DNA from: an uncultured Duncaniella sp.
GTDB taxonomy: Bacteria; Bacteroidota; Bacteroidia; Bacteroidales; Muribaculaceae
Direction of reading: 5' to 3'
NCBI GenBank assembly: GCA_910584825.1
Contig: CAJUCI010000001.1
Span: 186,000 to 249,999, forward strand
DNA length: 64,000 nucleotides
This document shows, in pieces, positions 25,074 through 33,018 of the stretch (within the stretch, counting starts at the first letter, position 1; every line of letters starts with the position of its first letter). The position numbers were made by a program, and so were the translations under genes. Under the pieces are notes generated by a model, which ran no database searches, was not told where the DNA came from, and saw nothing but the letters and a program-made list of their open reading frames with translations.

Positions 25074-26456
25074 TTACTCCTTCACGAGTTCTCGAATCTT
25101 CTCAGGGAGCTGCGTGTTATCGTTGAGCGGGGCAAACAACTCAGCCCCCACGCCAACGGCATACACCGGCACAAAACCGCCCGAATGGCCATTGGTGGTA
25201 AACCCGAGACCCGTCACACCATCCATAATATCATAGACCATCTCGGTAAACGTGTTAAACGAATTATAGAGCGTCTTATGGTCCTTAGGCATATCGCCCT
25301 TAAAACAACGCTCAAACTCCGCCTGAAGCTCAGCCTCCTGCTCCTCAGTCACAGGCACACCGCGCCAGAAACCCATATTCTCCTCAAGAAACTCCTTCAT
25401 GTCAGGCCAGTCGAATATGCGGCGCGAACGGCGCATGGCACGGCAATAATCGGCGAAACGGTCCTTGGAAATCTTCTGATAATCGATATACTCCAGGTGC
25501 AGGTCATAGCCCACACGATTGTTGCCCAGGCCCATACCGCCCGTCTCATGGTCAGCCGTCACAAGTATAAGAGTCTCGTCAGGATGCTCCAGGTAGAAAT
25601 CATAGGCATGCTGCAGAGCCTGATTGAAATTCAGCACCTCCTTGACTATGGTACCGCCGTCGTTGGCATGGCCGCCATAGTCGATATTGCCCCCCTCAAC
25701 CATCATAAAGAAACGGTCGCGGCCATTGCGTTTCAGCTGATTGAGCGCAGCCACGGTCATCTCGGGCAGCGTCATCGCCCCCTGCACCGAATCGATGGTG
25801 AAATTAATCTGCCCCATGTCGATGCTCTCGGGGTTGAGCAGAAGCACCCGCGACGATGTCTTATCCTTCAGCTGGTCAAGACCATAGGCAATCTCCACAC
25901 CGTTGGCCTTGAACTTGTCAATCAGGTCGTTTGGCTTGCCGTCCTTACCCTTGGTGCCGCGCAGATTCGAGCCGGCGATGAAGTCATAGCCCGACTCCGC
26001 CGCCTGACGGCCAATCTCGTAATACATCGAGCGCGAGGGCACATGGGCATAGAACGCACCGGGCGTGGCATCATCCGGCGGAACCGAAGTCACCAGTGCC
26101 ACGCCATAGCCACGGTCAAAAAGCTCCTTGGCCACCGACACCACCGCCGTCGAGTCGGGGGTCATGCCGAGCATACCGTTGTTGGTCTTGTGGCCCGTAG
26201 CCAGAGCCGTACCGGCCGCCGCCGAATCGGTCACAGGCGACGACGCCGAATGCGTGGTAGACTGCGACGCCACAGGGAAACGCATCATCACGATAGGCTC
26301 GTCATTGCCGAGCACAGTGCGGTTATACACCTGCGCGCTGAGGGCCTGGGCCATGCCCATACCGTCACCGATAAAGTAGAAAATGTACTTCGGAGCCTCG
26401 GCCCCGTAAGCGGCAGCCGCGACACACAGTGAAAGAAGGAAAGAAGCTATACGCAT
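25074..26456 (-). CDS. Alkaline phosphatase, PhoA/PhoB-type
   Basis: A 460-residue periplasmic phosphomonoesterase, with Zn/Mg sites and a Ser nucleophile. A signal peptide is visible (MRIASFLLSLCVAAAAYGAEA). The metal motifs are FYFIGDGMGMAQ (first Asp, about 30), the nucleophile loop VTDSAAAGTALATG (Ser in DSAAAG, about 75), VEGGNIDYGGHANDG (His cluster), and VTADHETGGMG (second His cluster, about 305). Compared with E. coli PhoA the C-terminal crown (NGHSGGFVPVYAVG) is present. The earlier in-frame start lies in repeat DNA and is rejected. Scavenging of phosphate esters is the likely role. Confidence 0.93.
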   Translation of the reverse strand: MRIASFLLSLCVAAAAYGAEAPKYIFYFIGDGMGMAQALSAQVYNRTVLGNDEPIVMMRFPVASQSTTHSASSPVTDSAAAGTALATGHKTNNGMLGMTPDSTAVVSVAKELFDRGYGVALVTSVPPDDATPGAFYAHVPSRSMYYEIGRQAAESGYDFIAGSNLRGTKGKDGKPNDLIDKFKANGVEIAYGLDQLKDKTSSRVLLLNPESIDMGQINFTIDSVQGAMTLPEMTVAALNQLKRNGRDRFFMMVEGGNIDYGGHANDGGTIVKEVLNFNQALQHAYDFYLEHPDETLILVTADHETGGMGLGNNRVGYDLHLEYIDYQKISKDRFADYCRAMRRSRRIFDWPDMKEFLEENMGFWRGVPVTEEQEAELQAEFERCFKGDMPKDHKTLYNSFNTFTEMVYDIMDGVTGLGFTTNGHSGGFVPVYAVGVGAELFAPLNDNTQLPEKIRELVKE

Positions 26457-26525
26457 AATAAAAATGGAAAATTGAGAATGTAAAATGGAAAATGCTCCCT
26501 CACGACGCGAAGCCAATTTTCCATT
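26457..26525. repeat. AATTTAAAATGG-type boundary repeat (family C) with GCGAAGCC core
   Basis: AAAATGGAAAATTGAGAATG, CACGACGCGAAGCCAATTTT and CCATTTTAAATTTTAAATTT fill the gap between the alkaline phosphatase and GH3-family genes. Confidence 0.7.
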
Positions 26526-28049
26526 TTAAATTTTAAATTTTAAATTCATTTCAATCAGTTTGTCCATGACTTTTCGGTCATTGGCCAGTCGGGGCACTTT
26601 TCGCTGACCGCCGAGTTTGCCCGTCGCGGCGAGCCACTCGTTAAACACCCCGCGCCGCCCCTTTACCACCGTCAGGCGGTCGAGGAAAATGCCGTGCGAG
26701 CGTTTGGCCTGATAGTCCGAATTGACATCCTGCAGAGCCTTGTCAAGAGCCTCAGCGAAAGCCTCGATTGACTCCGGCTCGCGCTCAAACTCTATCAGCC
26801 ACTCATGCCGTCCGCGCGAATTGTCCGAGGCATAGACCGGCGCAGCCGTATAGTTGACCACCTCGCAGCCCATCTCATGACACACACGCGTCATAGCCGC
26901 CTCGGCATTCTCCACCATCAGCTCCTCGCCAAAAGCGTTGATGAAGCATTTGGTACGCCCCGCGATGGTGATGCGCAGAGGGTCAACACTCTCCACCCTC
27001 ACCGTATCGCCCGGCGTGTAACGCCACAGGCCGTTGCACGAAGTGATTACCAGCGAGTACACCTCACCCTCCTCCACCTCCCACGCAGGCACGGCGCGGG
27101 GACGGTCGGAATCAAGCTCCGACAGGGGGATGAACTCGTAGAACGTGCCGCTCTCGAGCAGCAGGAGCATCGCGCGTGACTCCACAGTGTCCTGCACGGC
27201 AAAGAACCCCTCCGAGGCATTATAGCTCTCGAGATAACGCATATCGGGGCGGGTGATTTTGGCATACTGTCCGAAATAGGGGAGCATGGAAATGCCACCG
27301 TGAAAGAACACCTCGAGATTGGGCCACACATCATGTATGCACCCCACCCCCGCGCGCTCCATCACCCCCTTGAGCACGGTCAGGAACCACGACGGCACGC
27401 CCGAGATATTGGTCACATCCTCGCGCAGCGACGCCTCGATGAGCGCGGGCAGCTTCTCCTCCCAGTCGGCCATCAGCGCGACGCGCTTCGACGGCACGCG
27501 GGCCAGGTTGACCAGAGGATTGATGCAGTCGATGAGCGTGGCCGAGAGGTCGCCCACCATCACCCCGCGCGGGAGCGAAAGCTCGTTGGCATAGCTGCCC
27601 CCGAGTATAAACCCCTTGCCCGCAAACAGGCGGCTGTCGGGGTAGAGTCTCAGATATTGAGCCACCACCTGCGTCCCCCCCTCGTAATGATTGAGGCGGA
27701 GCGAATCGGCAGTGATAGGGATATACTTGCTTTTACCGTCTGACGTGCCCGAGCTTTGGGCAAACCGCCGCGTCACGCCCGGCCACAACACATCGGGCTC
27801 CCCCGAAATCATACGCATCGTCAGCTCGCGTATGTCGGGATAAGCCTGCGGAGCGGGCACCGCACGCAGCAGCCCCTCATAGCCCCGGCCCTTGTCCAGC
27901 CCCACCGACACGCCCCACTTCGTGCGCCCGCCTCGCGCCATCAGCATATCCAGCTGGGCACGCTGCACCTCCTCCACCCTCCCTCGCCACGACATCGGGC
28001 GGGAAGCCTTGTGGAGAAACCACGGCCGCACTAACGGAGTCAGATTCAT
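26526..28049 (-). CDS. GH3 auxin-responsive-family (acyl-acid-amido synthetase-like) protein
   Basis: A 507-residue member of the plant-GH3-like ANL adenylating superfamily (unrelated to glycoside hydrolase family 3). Members adenylate an acid and couple it to an amine; bacterial substrates are unknown. The ATP-binding motif is RRFAQSSGTSDGKSKYIPIT (about 90-110), a second is ESYNASEGFFAVQD (about 285), and the hinge/C-terminal region reads TIAGRTKCFINAFGEELM (about 385). The ATG at 28049 begins MNLTPLVRPWF; the open frame extends upstream into repeat DNA and is rejected. Confidence 0.88.
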   Translation of the reverse strand: MNLTPLVRPWFLHKASRPMSWRGRVEEVQRAQLDMLMARGGRTKWGVSVGLDKGRGYEGLLRAVPAPQAYPDIRELTMRMISGEPDVLWPGVTRRFAQSSGTSDGKSKYIPITADSLRLNHYEGGTQVVAQYLRLYPDSRLFAGKGFILGGSYANELSLPRGVMVGDLSATLIDCINPLVNLARVPSKRVALMADWEEKLPALIEASLREDVTNISGVPSWFLTVLKGVMERAGVGCIHDVWPNLEVFFHGGISMLPYFGQYAKITRPDMRYLESYNASEGFFAVQDTVESRAMLLLLESGTFYEFIPLSELDSDRPRAVPAWEVEEGEVYSLVITSCNGLWRYTPGDTVRVESVDPLRITIAGRTKCFINAFGEELMVENAEAAMTRVCHEMGCEVVNYTAAPVYASDNSRGRHEWLIEFEREPESIEAFAEALDKALQDVNSDYQAKRSHGIFLDRLTVVKGRRGVFNEWLAATGKLGGQRKVPRLANDRKVMDKLIEMNLKFKI

Positions 28050-28342
28050 AGAGAATGGAAAATGGAAAATTGAAAATGGAAAATTTAAAATGAGACGGGG
28101 AGCACGGGATAACGGGCTATAGACAGGAGCACAAAAGCACAGGGCAGAGCACATTAAAAAGCTTAAATACAGCACAAAATCTATTATCTATACTCTATAC
28201 TTTATACTCTATACTAAAAGCTCTATACTCTATACTTTATACTCTATACTAAAAAGCTCCCTTTAACCTTTAAACTCGGGGCTTCGCCCCAATAAACTCA
28301 GGGCCGCAGGCCCCTAAACTGCGGGCCAAAGGCCCGCCCCCG
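28050..28342. repeat. Mixed repeat block: TATACTCTATACTTT tandem units and three GC-rich hairpins
   Basis: Family C words (28055-28090) are followed by GGAGCACAAAAGCACAGGG. Then come two tandem 35-bp copies of a CTATACTCTATACTTTATAC unit ending in AAAAGCT (about 28185-28258). Next come three successive GC-rich palindromes, GGGGCTTCGCCCC, AGGGGCCTGCGGCCC (as read on the minus strand) and GCGGGCCTTTGGCCCGC, at about 28277-28340, just after the DUF4919 gene's stop. No coding region is supported. Confidence 0.65.
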
Positions 28343-29053
28343 CTATAGCTCATCCGGATGCTTACGGTAATACTCCTCAAGCAGCGGGCCGATATTGAAA
28401 TAATATCCCCCCGCATCCTTGCCTGACGAATTCTTGACCGTAATATACTCATAGCACGGGTCGTAAAACACATGGTCACTCACGCTATAGTCCATCATAT
28501 TGAGCAGCACATACTCATGCTGAGGCTCAATGACATACCACGCATTCTCCTCGTCAAGCCCCGTGCCGGTCGACACTATGGCCATGAGCAGATAATTGAG
28601 CTTATACTGCCAGATATTGGCAAGATTGGTCTTCCCCTTGCCGCGCAACGCATTGATTAGCATCACCATCTCGCCCAGGTTGAACGGATTGTCAGCCAGG
28701 GCCTGTTCGGCATACGCTATCACCGAGTCGCACTCCTGGCGCGTAAGCTCCTTTGAGCGTTTGAGTGTAGCGTCATACGTGATGGTGCGCTCGCTCGACC
28801 GGTAAGGGTTATAATCCTCCTGAAACATATAGCCGAGATAGAGATGACGAAACTTGTCAATCTTCATCAGCGTGTCATTGCGCTGAAACTCAGCCATCAG
28901 TCGTGGATAATAGTACGGCGACGTGCGGTCGAGCGTAGCCTTGCGTATGGCCTCGAGGTCAGGCTTCTCGCGCTTGAGCTGCGGCAACACCTGAGCCTCC
29001 GCGCCTATCGCGCCCGCCAGAGCGAGGAGTAATATGGTGAGAATTCGATGCAT
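28343..29053 (-). CDS. DUF4919 exported protein
   Basis: A 236-residue exported protein of the DUF4919 family of Bacteroidales. A signal peptide ends at about residue 20 (LLLALAGAIGAEA). The conserved layout is: PDLEAIRKATLDRTSPYYYP near the N-terminus, YLGYMFQEDYNPYRSSE in the middle (about 72-88), then a helical NPFNLGEMVMLINALRGKG region, and PCYEYITVKNSSGKDAGGYY near the end. A TAACTTTG box lies upstream (29074-29081). Role unknown; likely periplasmic. Confidence 0.82.
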   Translation of the reverse strand: MHRILTILLLALAGAIGAEAQVLPQLKREKPDLEAIRKATLDRTSPYYYPRLMAEFQRNDTLMKIDKFRHLYLGYMFQEDYNPYRSSERTITYDATLKRSKELTRQECDSVIAYAEQALADNPFNLGEMVMLINALRGKGKTNLANIWQYKLNYLLMAIVSTGTGLDEENAWYVIEPQHEYVLLNMMDYSVSDHVFYDPCYEYITVKNSSGKDAGGYYFNIGPLLEEYYRKHPDEL

Positions 29054-29073
29054 CGGTATATAGTGATTTGTAG

Positions 29074-29081
29074 CAAAGTTA
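29074..29081 (-). promoter_or_regulatory. Putative promoter -7 box for the DUF4919 gene
   Basis: TAACTTTG on the minus strand (TAnnTTTG), about 20 bases before the ATG at 29053. Confidence 0.45.
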
Positions 29082-29170
29082 ACAAATTATTCCCTAAAAC
29101 CGCCCGACGCAACATCATGCTTAACAAAGTTTAAAACTCGGCAAGTGTGCTCAGAGTTAAAAAAGTCCAA

Positions 29171-29240
29171 AGTCTAAAAAGTTAAGATAATAGCAAAGTC
29201 TCGCTGTTGACCTCACTATTATCTTAACTTTTTAAACTTT
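29171..29240 (-). terminator. Family A hairpin after the membrane-protein gene
   Basis: AGTCTAAAAAGTTAAGATAA plus TAG (29171-29193) faces CTATTATCTTAACTTTTT (29216-29233) across a 22-base loop. It lies 46 bases after the stop at 29286. The outer TTTAAACTTTATTACTTT words repeat once more at 29262-29290. Confidence 0.75.
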
Positions 29241-29285
29241 ATTACTTTATAGACTACAAGAAAACTTTTTAAACTTTATTACTTT

Positions 29286-29771
29286 TTAAACTCTAAAGAA
29301 CTCCACTAACACCGGGATAGCCGTGCCTATCGTGCAGAAAGCGATGACAGCCGGCAGCCCCTTGGCGCAAAGATAGTTCCAGAACTTAGCCGACGGGAAC
29401 CCCAGCATAGCCCCTTGCGGTGTGCGGGCATAAGTGACACCGCCGAGCACAGCGGCCACCACCGCCCCAATTATCATCGCCGCGTGCGAAATAGCCAGTC
29501 CCACAAGCATCCCCGCAAGCGTGGCCGTGACAATGTAAGGCACACCCACACGCGAGGTCGACACACTGCGCGGCAGTATGAAGTAAAGCGCGATGACAAT
29601 AATCATCGCCACACCCCAGAACATATACGTTCCCGCCCCCAGCTCCACGCCGGGCAGCATCCCCGCCACACACAGGCCGAGAAACGCCGCAGCCGTACCG
29701 TAGGCAGCCGAGACGAACGTAAGCACCGCCGCAAGGACGAGCAGAATGATGCAGACAATGGCAGTAATCAT
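29286..29771 (-). CDS. Small multi-pass membrane protein, family unknown
   Basis: A 161-residue hydrophobic protein with about five predicted transmembrane segments: residues 2-22 (ITAIVCIILLVLAAVLTFV), 25-40, 46-62, 77-100 and 138-155. Charged residues are few and lie between segments (LPRSVSTSRVG; ARTPQGAMLGFPSAKFWNY). I do not recognise a family or transport signature. The earlier open frame runs through degenerate REP DNA, so I start at the ATG at 29771. It is followed by a family A terminator and preceded by a repeat block. Confidence 0.7.
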   Translation of the reverse strand: MITAIVCIILLVLAAVLTFVSAAYGTAAAFLGLCVAGMLPGVELGAGTYMFWGVAMIIVIALYFILPRSVSTSRVGVPYIVTATLAGMLVGLAISHAAMIIGAVVAAVLGGVTYARTPQGAMLGFPSAKFWNYLCAKGLPAVIAFCTIGTAIPVLVEFFRV

Positions 29772-29841
29772 GATTTCGCTTATTACTTTACCCTCACGAA
29801 TATAACACCCCCGCCACCCCGATTGTTCCAAACATCGGGCA

Positions 29842-29918
29842 GAACTGTAGGAGCGACGCCGATAGGAGCGACAAGTAGCCGCAGGTAGGAACAACAAGTA
29901 GCCGCAGGTAGGAGCGAC
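29842..29918. repeat. Degenerate REP-like cluster
   Basis: Four partial units in tandem: GCAGAACTGTAGGAGCGAC, GATAGGAGCGACAAGTAGCC, GCAGGTAGGAACAACAAGT and GCAGGTAGGAGCGACA. They keep the TAGGAGCGAC head but have lost the palindromic stem. The GCAGAACTGTAGGAGCG junction is the same as at 2414-2430. Confidence 0.6.
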
Positions 29919-29980
29919 ATAAGGCCAATGCCACAAATATTTGAAGTCCGCGCCATCGGCCCCGCCAATAATTTTAAATT

Positions 29981-30412
29981 TTACATTTTCAATTTTAAAT
30001 TTTTAAACGCGAGCGCGTAAAGTCTCATCTGCTTGAGCATAGCCAACAGACCGTTCGAGCGTGTGGGCGACAGGTGCTCGCTCAGACCGATGTCATTGAT
30101 AAAATGCAGGTCAGCGTTAAGAATATCGTCAGGCGTCTGATTGTCAAGCACCTTCACAAGCAGCGAGATAATACCCTTCACAATTATGGCATCAGAGTCG
30201 GCGGTATAATGCACCTTACCCTCAGGCGTAAGCTCCGCATTGACCCACACGCGGCTCTGACACCCCTCTATGAGGTGGTCAGGCGTGCGATACTTCTCAT
30301 CGATGGGAGGCAGCGAATTGCCAAGGTCAATAATCATACCGTAGCGGTCCATCCAGTCATCGACCTCCGAGAACTCATCTACGATTTCCGATTGTATTTC
30401 GTTGATAGTCAT
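29981..30412 (-). CDS. sufE: SufE-like Fe-S cluster assembly protein
   Basis: SufE accepts sulfane sulfur from the cysteine desulfurase SufS and passes it to the scaffold. The 143-residue protein has the persulfide-carrier Cys in HLIEGCQSRVWV (Cys about 51) and the family pattern YGMIIDLGNSLPPIDEKYR before it, with VKGIISLLVKVLDNQTPDDI after. It ends SNGLLAMLKQMRLYAL. The ATG at 30412 is chosen; the upstream open frame is not SufE-like. No suf operon is nearby. Confidence 0.93.
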   Translation of the reverse strand: MTINEIQSEIVDEFSEVDDWMDRYGMIIDLGNSLPPIDEKYRTPDHLIEGCQSRVWVNAELTPEGKVHYTADSDAIIVKGIISLLVKVLDNQTPDDILNADLHFINDIGLSEHLSPTRSNGLLAMLKQMRLYALAFKNLKLKM

Positions 30413-30505
30413 AGTTTCGTATATTTTAAGACAAGAGCACAACAGCACTCCAAAGCACCAAACCCAGGTGGGCGAAGCCAATTTTAAATTTTAAATTTTA
30501 AATTC

Positions 30506-32524
30506 TTAATTTTTCGCCCCGGGAAGCGGTCTCTCATTAAGCCCCTCCGAAGGGCGCACCCTGGCAAGCGAATTCACCAATTCTCGCAGCACAACACTCC
30601 CGTTCTGCACCCCCTGGCGCATCTTTCGCGAATTGCCGCGCTCGTTGGGCGAACCGATAGCCCTCCAGGCCATCTCGACAATCTGACGCGCCTGCTCGTT
30701 GGTGCAACGGCCCGGCACGGCAAAATAGGCATTGTTAGCCAGCCCCTCCAGGTCACCGTCAGTGATAGCCTTGGCAAGCTCCTGCCCCATCGGGCTCTTG
30801 AGCTTCGTGAGGTCCCAGGCCGCATTGCCGTTGAGATACTCCGCATCCGCGCTCTCCTCCGGCGTCATCTGAGCCACCTGGGCCTGAGCCGGCTGCGCGC
30901 CATCCCCCTCGGCCGACGTCATCTCGGTCTCACCCGCAGGAGTAGCGTCAAGAGCCTCACCCTCAGGTATCAGGAACACAGCCGCAACCACAGCGACTAT
31001 CGCCGCCAGGCCAATGCCCAGCCACAGCATGAACTTGCGGCGATAGGGGCGAGCGTGCGCATCATCGTCGTCATCGTCATCAGCAGGGTCATAGCCCGGA
31101 GCCTCCTCCATCACCTCATCGCGGCGCGGGTCGGTAGGCACGGTCGCGTCTATGCGCGGACGCTCCTCGGCAGCCTCATCGGCCACGTTGACAAACTTCG
31201 GAGCCTTCTGCTTCACCTCCGAGCCGGCGTCAGCCTTAGCCGTCTCAAAGTTCGGAGCCACAGGCGGATTAGTCAGACGCACATCCACGTTATACACCTC
31301 CGAGTGGTCAGTCGTCACTTGGCGGTGAGCCCTGAACCCATGGAAATTACCCGAATGCAGGCGGTTATACTCCGCCGTATTCTTCTCTATCGAAATCTGC
31401 TGCTCGAACACACGGCCGTCGCCGAAGTCGAGCCTCAGCGTCACCCCCTGCTCCACAGGCTGAAGCTCAAGCACAAGCTCCTCGGTGGTCAGCATCTCGG
31501 CCGACGGACGCTTCAGCTTCAGAAGGCGATAATTGTTTGACGCCACCTGAATCTCCACATCCCCCTCCGGGTCGAGGTCACGCTCCGTAAAGTCGATATA
31601 CGGGTCAACGGTGCTAACAGCATGCCCGTTCACCGAGATGGTGTAACCGTTCAGCGGCACCCCCTTGGTCGAAGTCACCTTGATAGGTATTCGGCGTATG
31701 AACCGTATCCCCGTCTGCGCTGCGGTGCGCACCTGAATCGTCGACCCCTCATACTTCGTATAGGCCGCAGGATTACCCACCACCACAGTCTCCGTGTGCG
31801 AGTTGAAACCCTCCTTTGAGTATGTCAGCACCAGCCTGTCGCCGTCATACACCAGCGGGGCCGACGCCGTCACCCCCTCGGGGCACACCACGCCATACTG
31901 CTTGCGTATAGCCACCGTGATGCGCGGCATCTTCACCCCCGGGCGCAGCGACGTCGTCGCCGACACCACCAGGATGCAGCGATAGTCGGCATACTCCGGC
32001 TGACCCGGAAACGAGAATATCGACTCAAGTTCCTGCACCGATATATAAGTGCGATAGGCCGCCTCCCCCTTGATTTCACGGGGCTGCTCCGACGGCGTGT
32101 AACGCCACGCCTCCAGCATCACAGGCTCCTTCGGCACCCCCGCCTCAAGCAGGGCCGTCTCCACGGCATCGTCGTTGAGATTCTCCTCCTCGACAAACAC
32201 CTTTTTCAGGGCATTGAACGCCCCCATCACCTGCCGCCCCGTCAGGGCGCAGCCGTTCTCTATGAGCAGCGAAATCATCATGTACCCCCTTTCGGGCACA
32301 AGCGTATTGCGGGTTATGAGCGAAATATAGTGGCCAAGCTCCGACTCCTGGAGCACGTAACACTCCGTAGCGTTGAGAAAACGCTTCACGGCCGCGCCCG
32401 GCTCCACCATCGTGTTGCCCCACGCGGGGTCAATGTCGCTCCCGGCAGGGGAATAGGAATAAAGGGTGCGTGTAGCCCCCTGAGCCTCGCCACGAAAGGC
32501 TATGTGTATATAATTGAAACTCAT
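30506..32524 (-). CDS. Large membrane protein, function unknown
   Basis: A 672-residue protein I do not recognise. No N-terminal signal peptide: it begins MSFNYIHIAFRGEAQGATRT. Residues 1-440 look soluble and beta-rich, with a possible carboxypeptidase-regulatory-like Ig region around IPIKVTSTKGVPLNGYTISV (about 285-305). Residues 445-515 are a low-complexity acidic linker with a run of seven Asp. One transmembrane helix follows (about 513-533: LWLGIGLAAIVAVVAAVFLI). A roughly 135-residue C-terminal segment contains NEQARQIVEMAWRAIGS. This is an N-in, C-out type II-like layout. It stands alone between sufE and the susC region. Confidence 0.7.
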   Translation of the reverse strand: MSFNYIHIAFRGEAQGATRTLYSYSPAGSDIDPAWGNTMVEPGAAVKRFLNATECYVLQESELGHYISLITRNTLVPERGYMMISLLIENGCALTGRQVMGAFNALKKVFVEEENLNDDAVETALLEAGVPKEPVMLEAWRYTPSEQPREIKGEAAYRTYISVQELESIFSFPGQPEYADYRCILVVSATTSLRPGVKMPRITVAIRKQYGVVCPEGVTASAPLVYDGDRLVLTYSKEGFNSHTETVVVGNPAAYTKYEGSTIQVRTAAQTGIRFIRRIPIKVTSTKGVPLNGYTISVNGHAVSTVDPYIDFTERDLDPEGDVEIQVASNNYRLLKLKRPSAEMLTTEELVLELQPVEQGVTLRLDFGDGRVFEQQISIEKNTAEYNRLHSGNFHGFRAHRQVTTDHSEVYNVDVRLTNPPVAPNFETAKADAGSEVKQKAPKFVNVADEAAEERPRIDATVPTDPRRDEVMEEAPGYDPADDDDDDDAHARPYRRKFMLWLGIGLAAIVAVVAAVFLIPEGEALDATPAGETEMTSAEGDGAQPAQAQVAQMTPEESADAEYLNGNAAWDLTKLKSPMGQELAKAITDGDLEGLANNAYFAVPGRCTNEQARQIVEMAWRAIGSPNERGNSRKMRQGVQNGSVVLRELVNSLARVRPSEGLNERPLPGAKN

Positions 32525-33018
32525 TATGGCTATTCTATATTGACAGTTGGATATTGAATGATATTAAGGGCAAAATTAGTGAAAATACTCCGCACCCACA
32601 AAACGAACACCCCTCAAAATTCAACACCGGCACATAACTACACCCGCGACACATCTTTTTTATCCCACAAACCAACACCGACAACCTTATAAAAAAACTC
32701 TTATGTCCCTTATGTCCCTCCTGTCCTTATGTCCCTTTCTTTAAACTCTAATAAGTCTGTTAACATTTGTAAATATTCTATTGTTAAAAATTGTTACACA
32801 ATTGATTTTCAAACATGTAAAATTACCCCCCCCCAATTTATTAACTTTTATTAAGCAATCAAGGTTATGTATTTACATATTTAAACACTATATTTGCAAA
32901 AGTAACGAACATATTTTAACATTTTCCCACTCATCCCAGGGTTCTCTCAACTCTCTCCAATCATCAAGTGTAATTAATAGTCCAACCAATTACTTATTTA
33001 TCACTAAATCATTTGTCA
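32525..33018. other. Intergenic region upstream of susC with a C9 tract
   Basis: Contains one unpaired arm of family D words (CTTATGTCCCTTATGTCC, 32700-32745) and a homopolymer of nine C at 32826-32834. A TATATTTG promoter box lies at 32889-32896, with a leader of about 120 bases to the susC ATG at 33019. No gene is supported, although a 113-codon open frame crosses the susC start in another frame. Confidence 0.6.
32889..32896 (+). promoter_or_regulatory. Putative susC promoter -7 box
   Basis: TATATTTG fits TAnnTTTG. The leader of about 120 bases is long enough for regulation, but no ECF-type or hybrid-two-component site could be identified. Confidence 0.5.

Noticed and set aside
26526..28049. 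Glycoside hydrolase family 3 reading of the name GH3
   Set aside because: The motifs (SSGTSDGKSK, adenylate-forming) are those of the plant-GH3 acyl-adenylate family, unlike the true glycosidase at 5750-8083.
30506..32524. Type VI secretion or gliding component
   Set aside because: No VgrG, PAAR, TssB/C or Gld motif and no neighbouring secretion genes.
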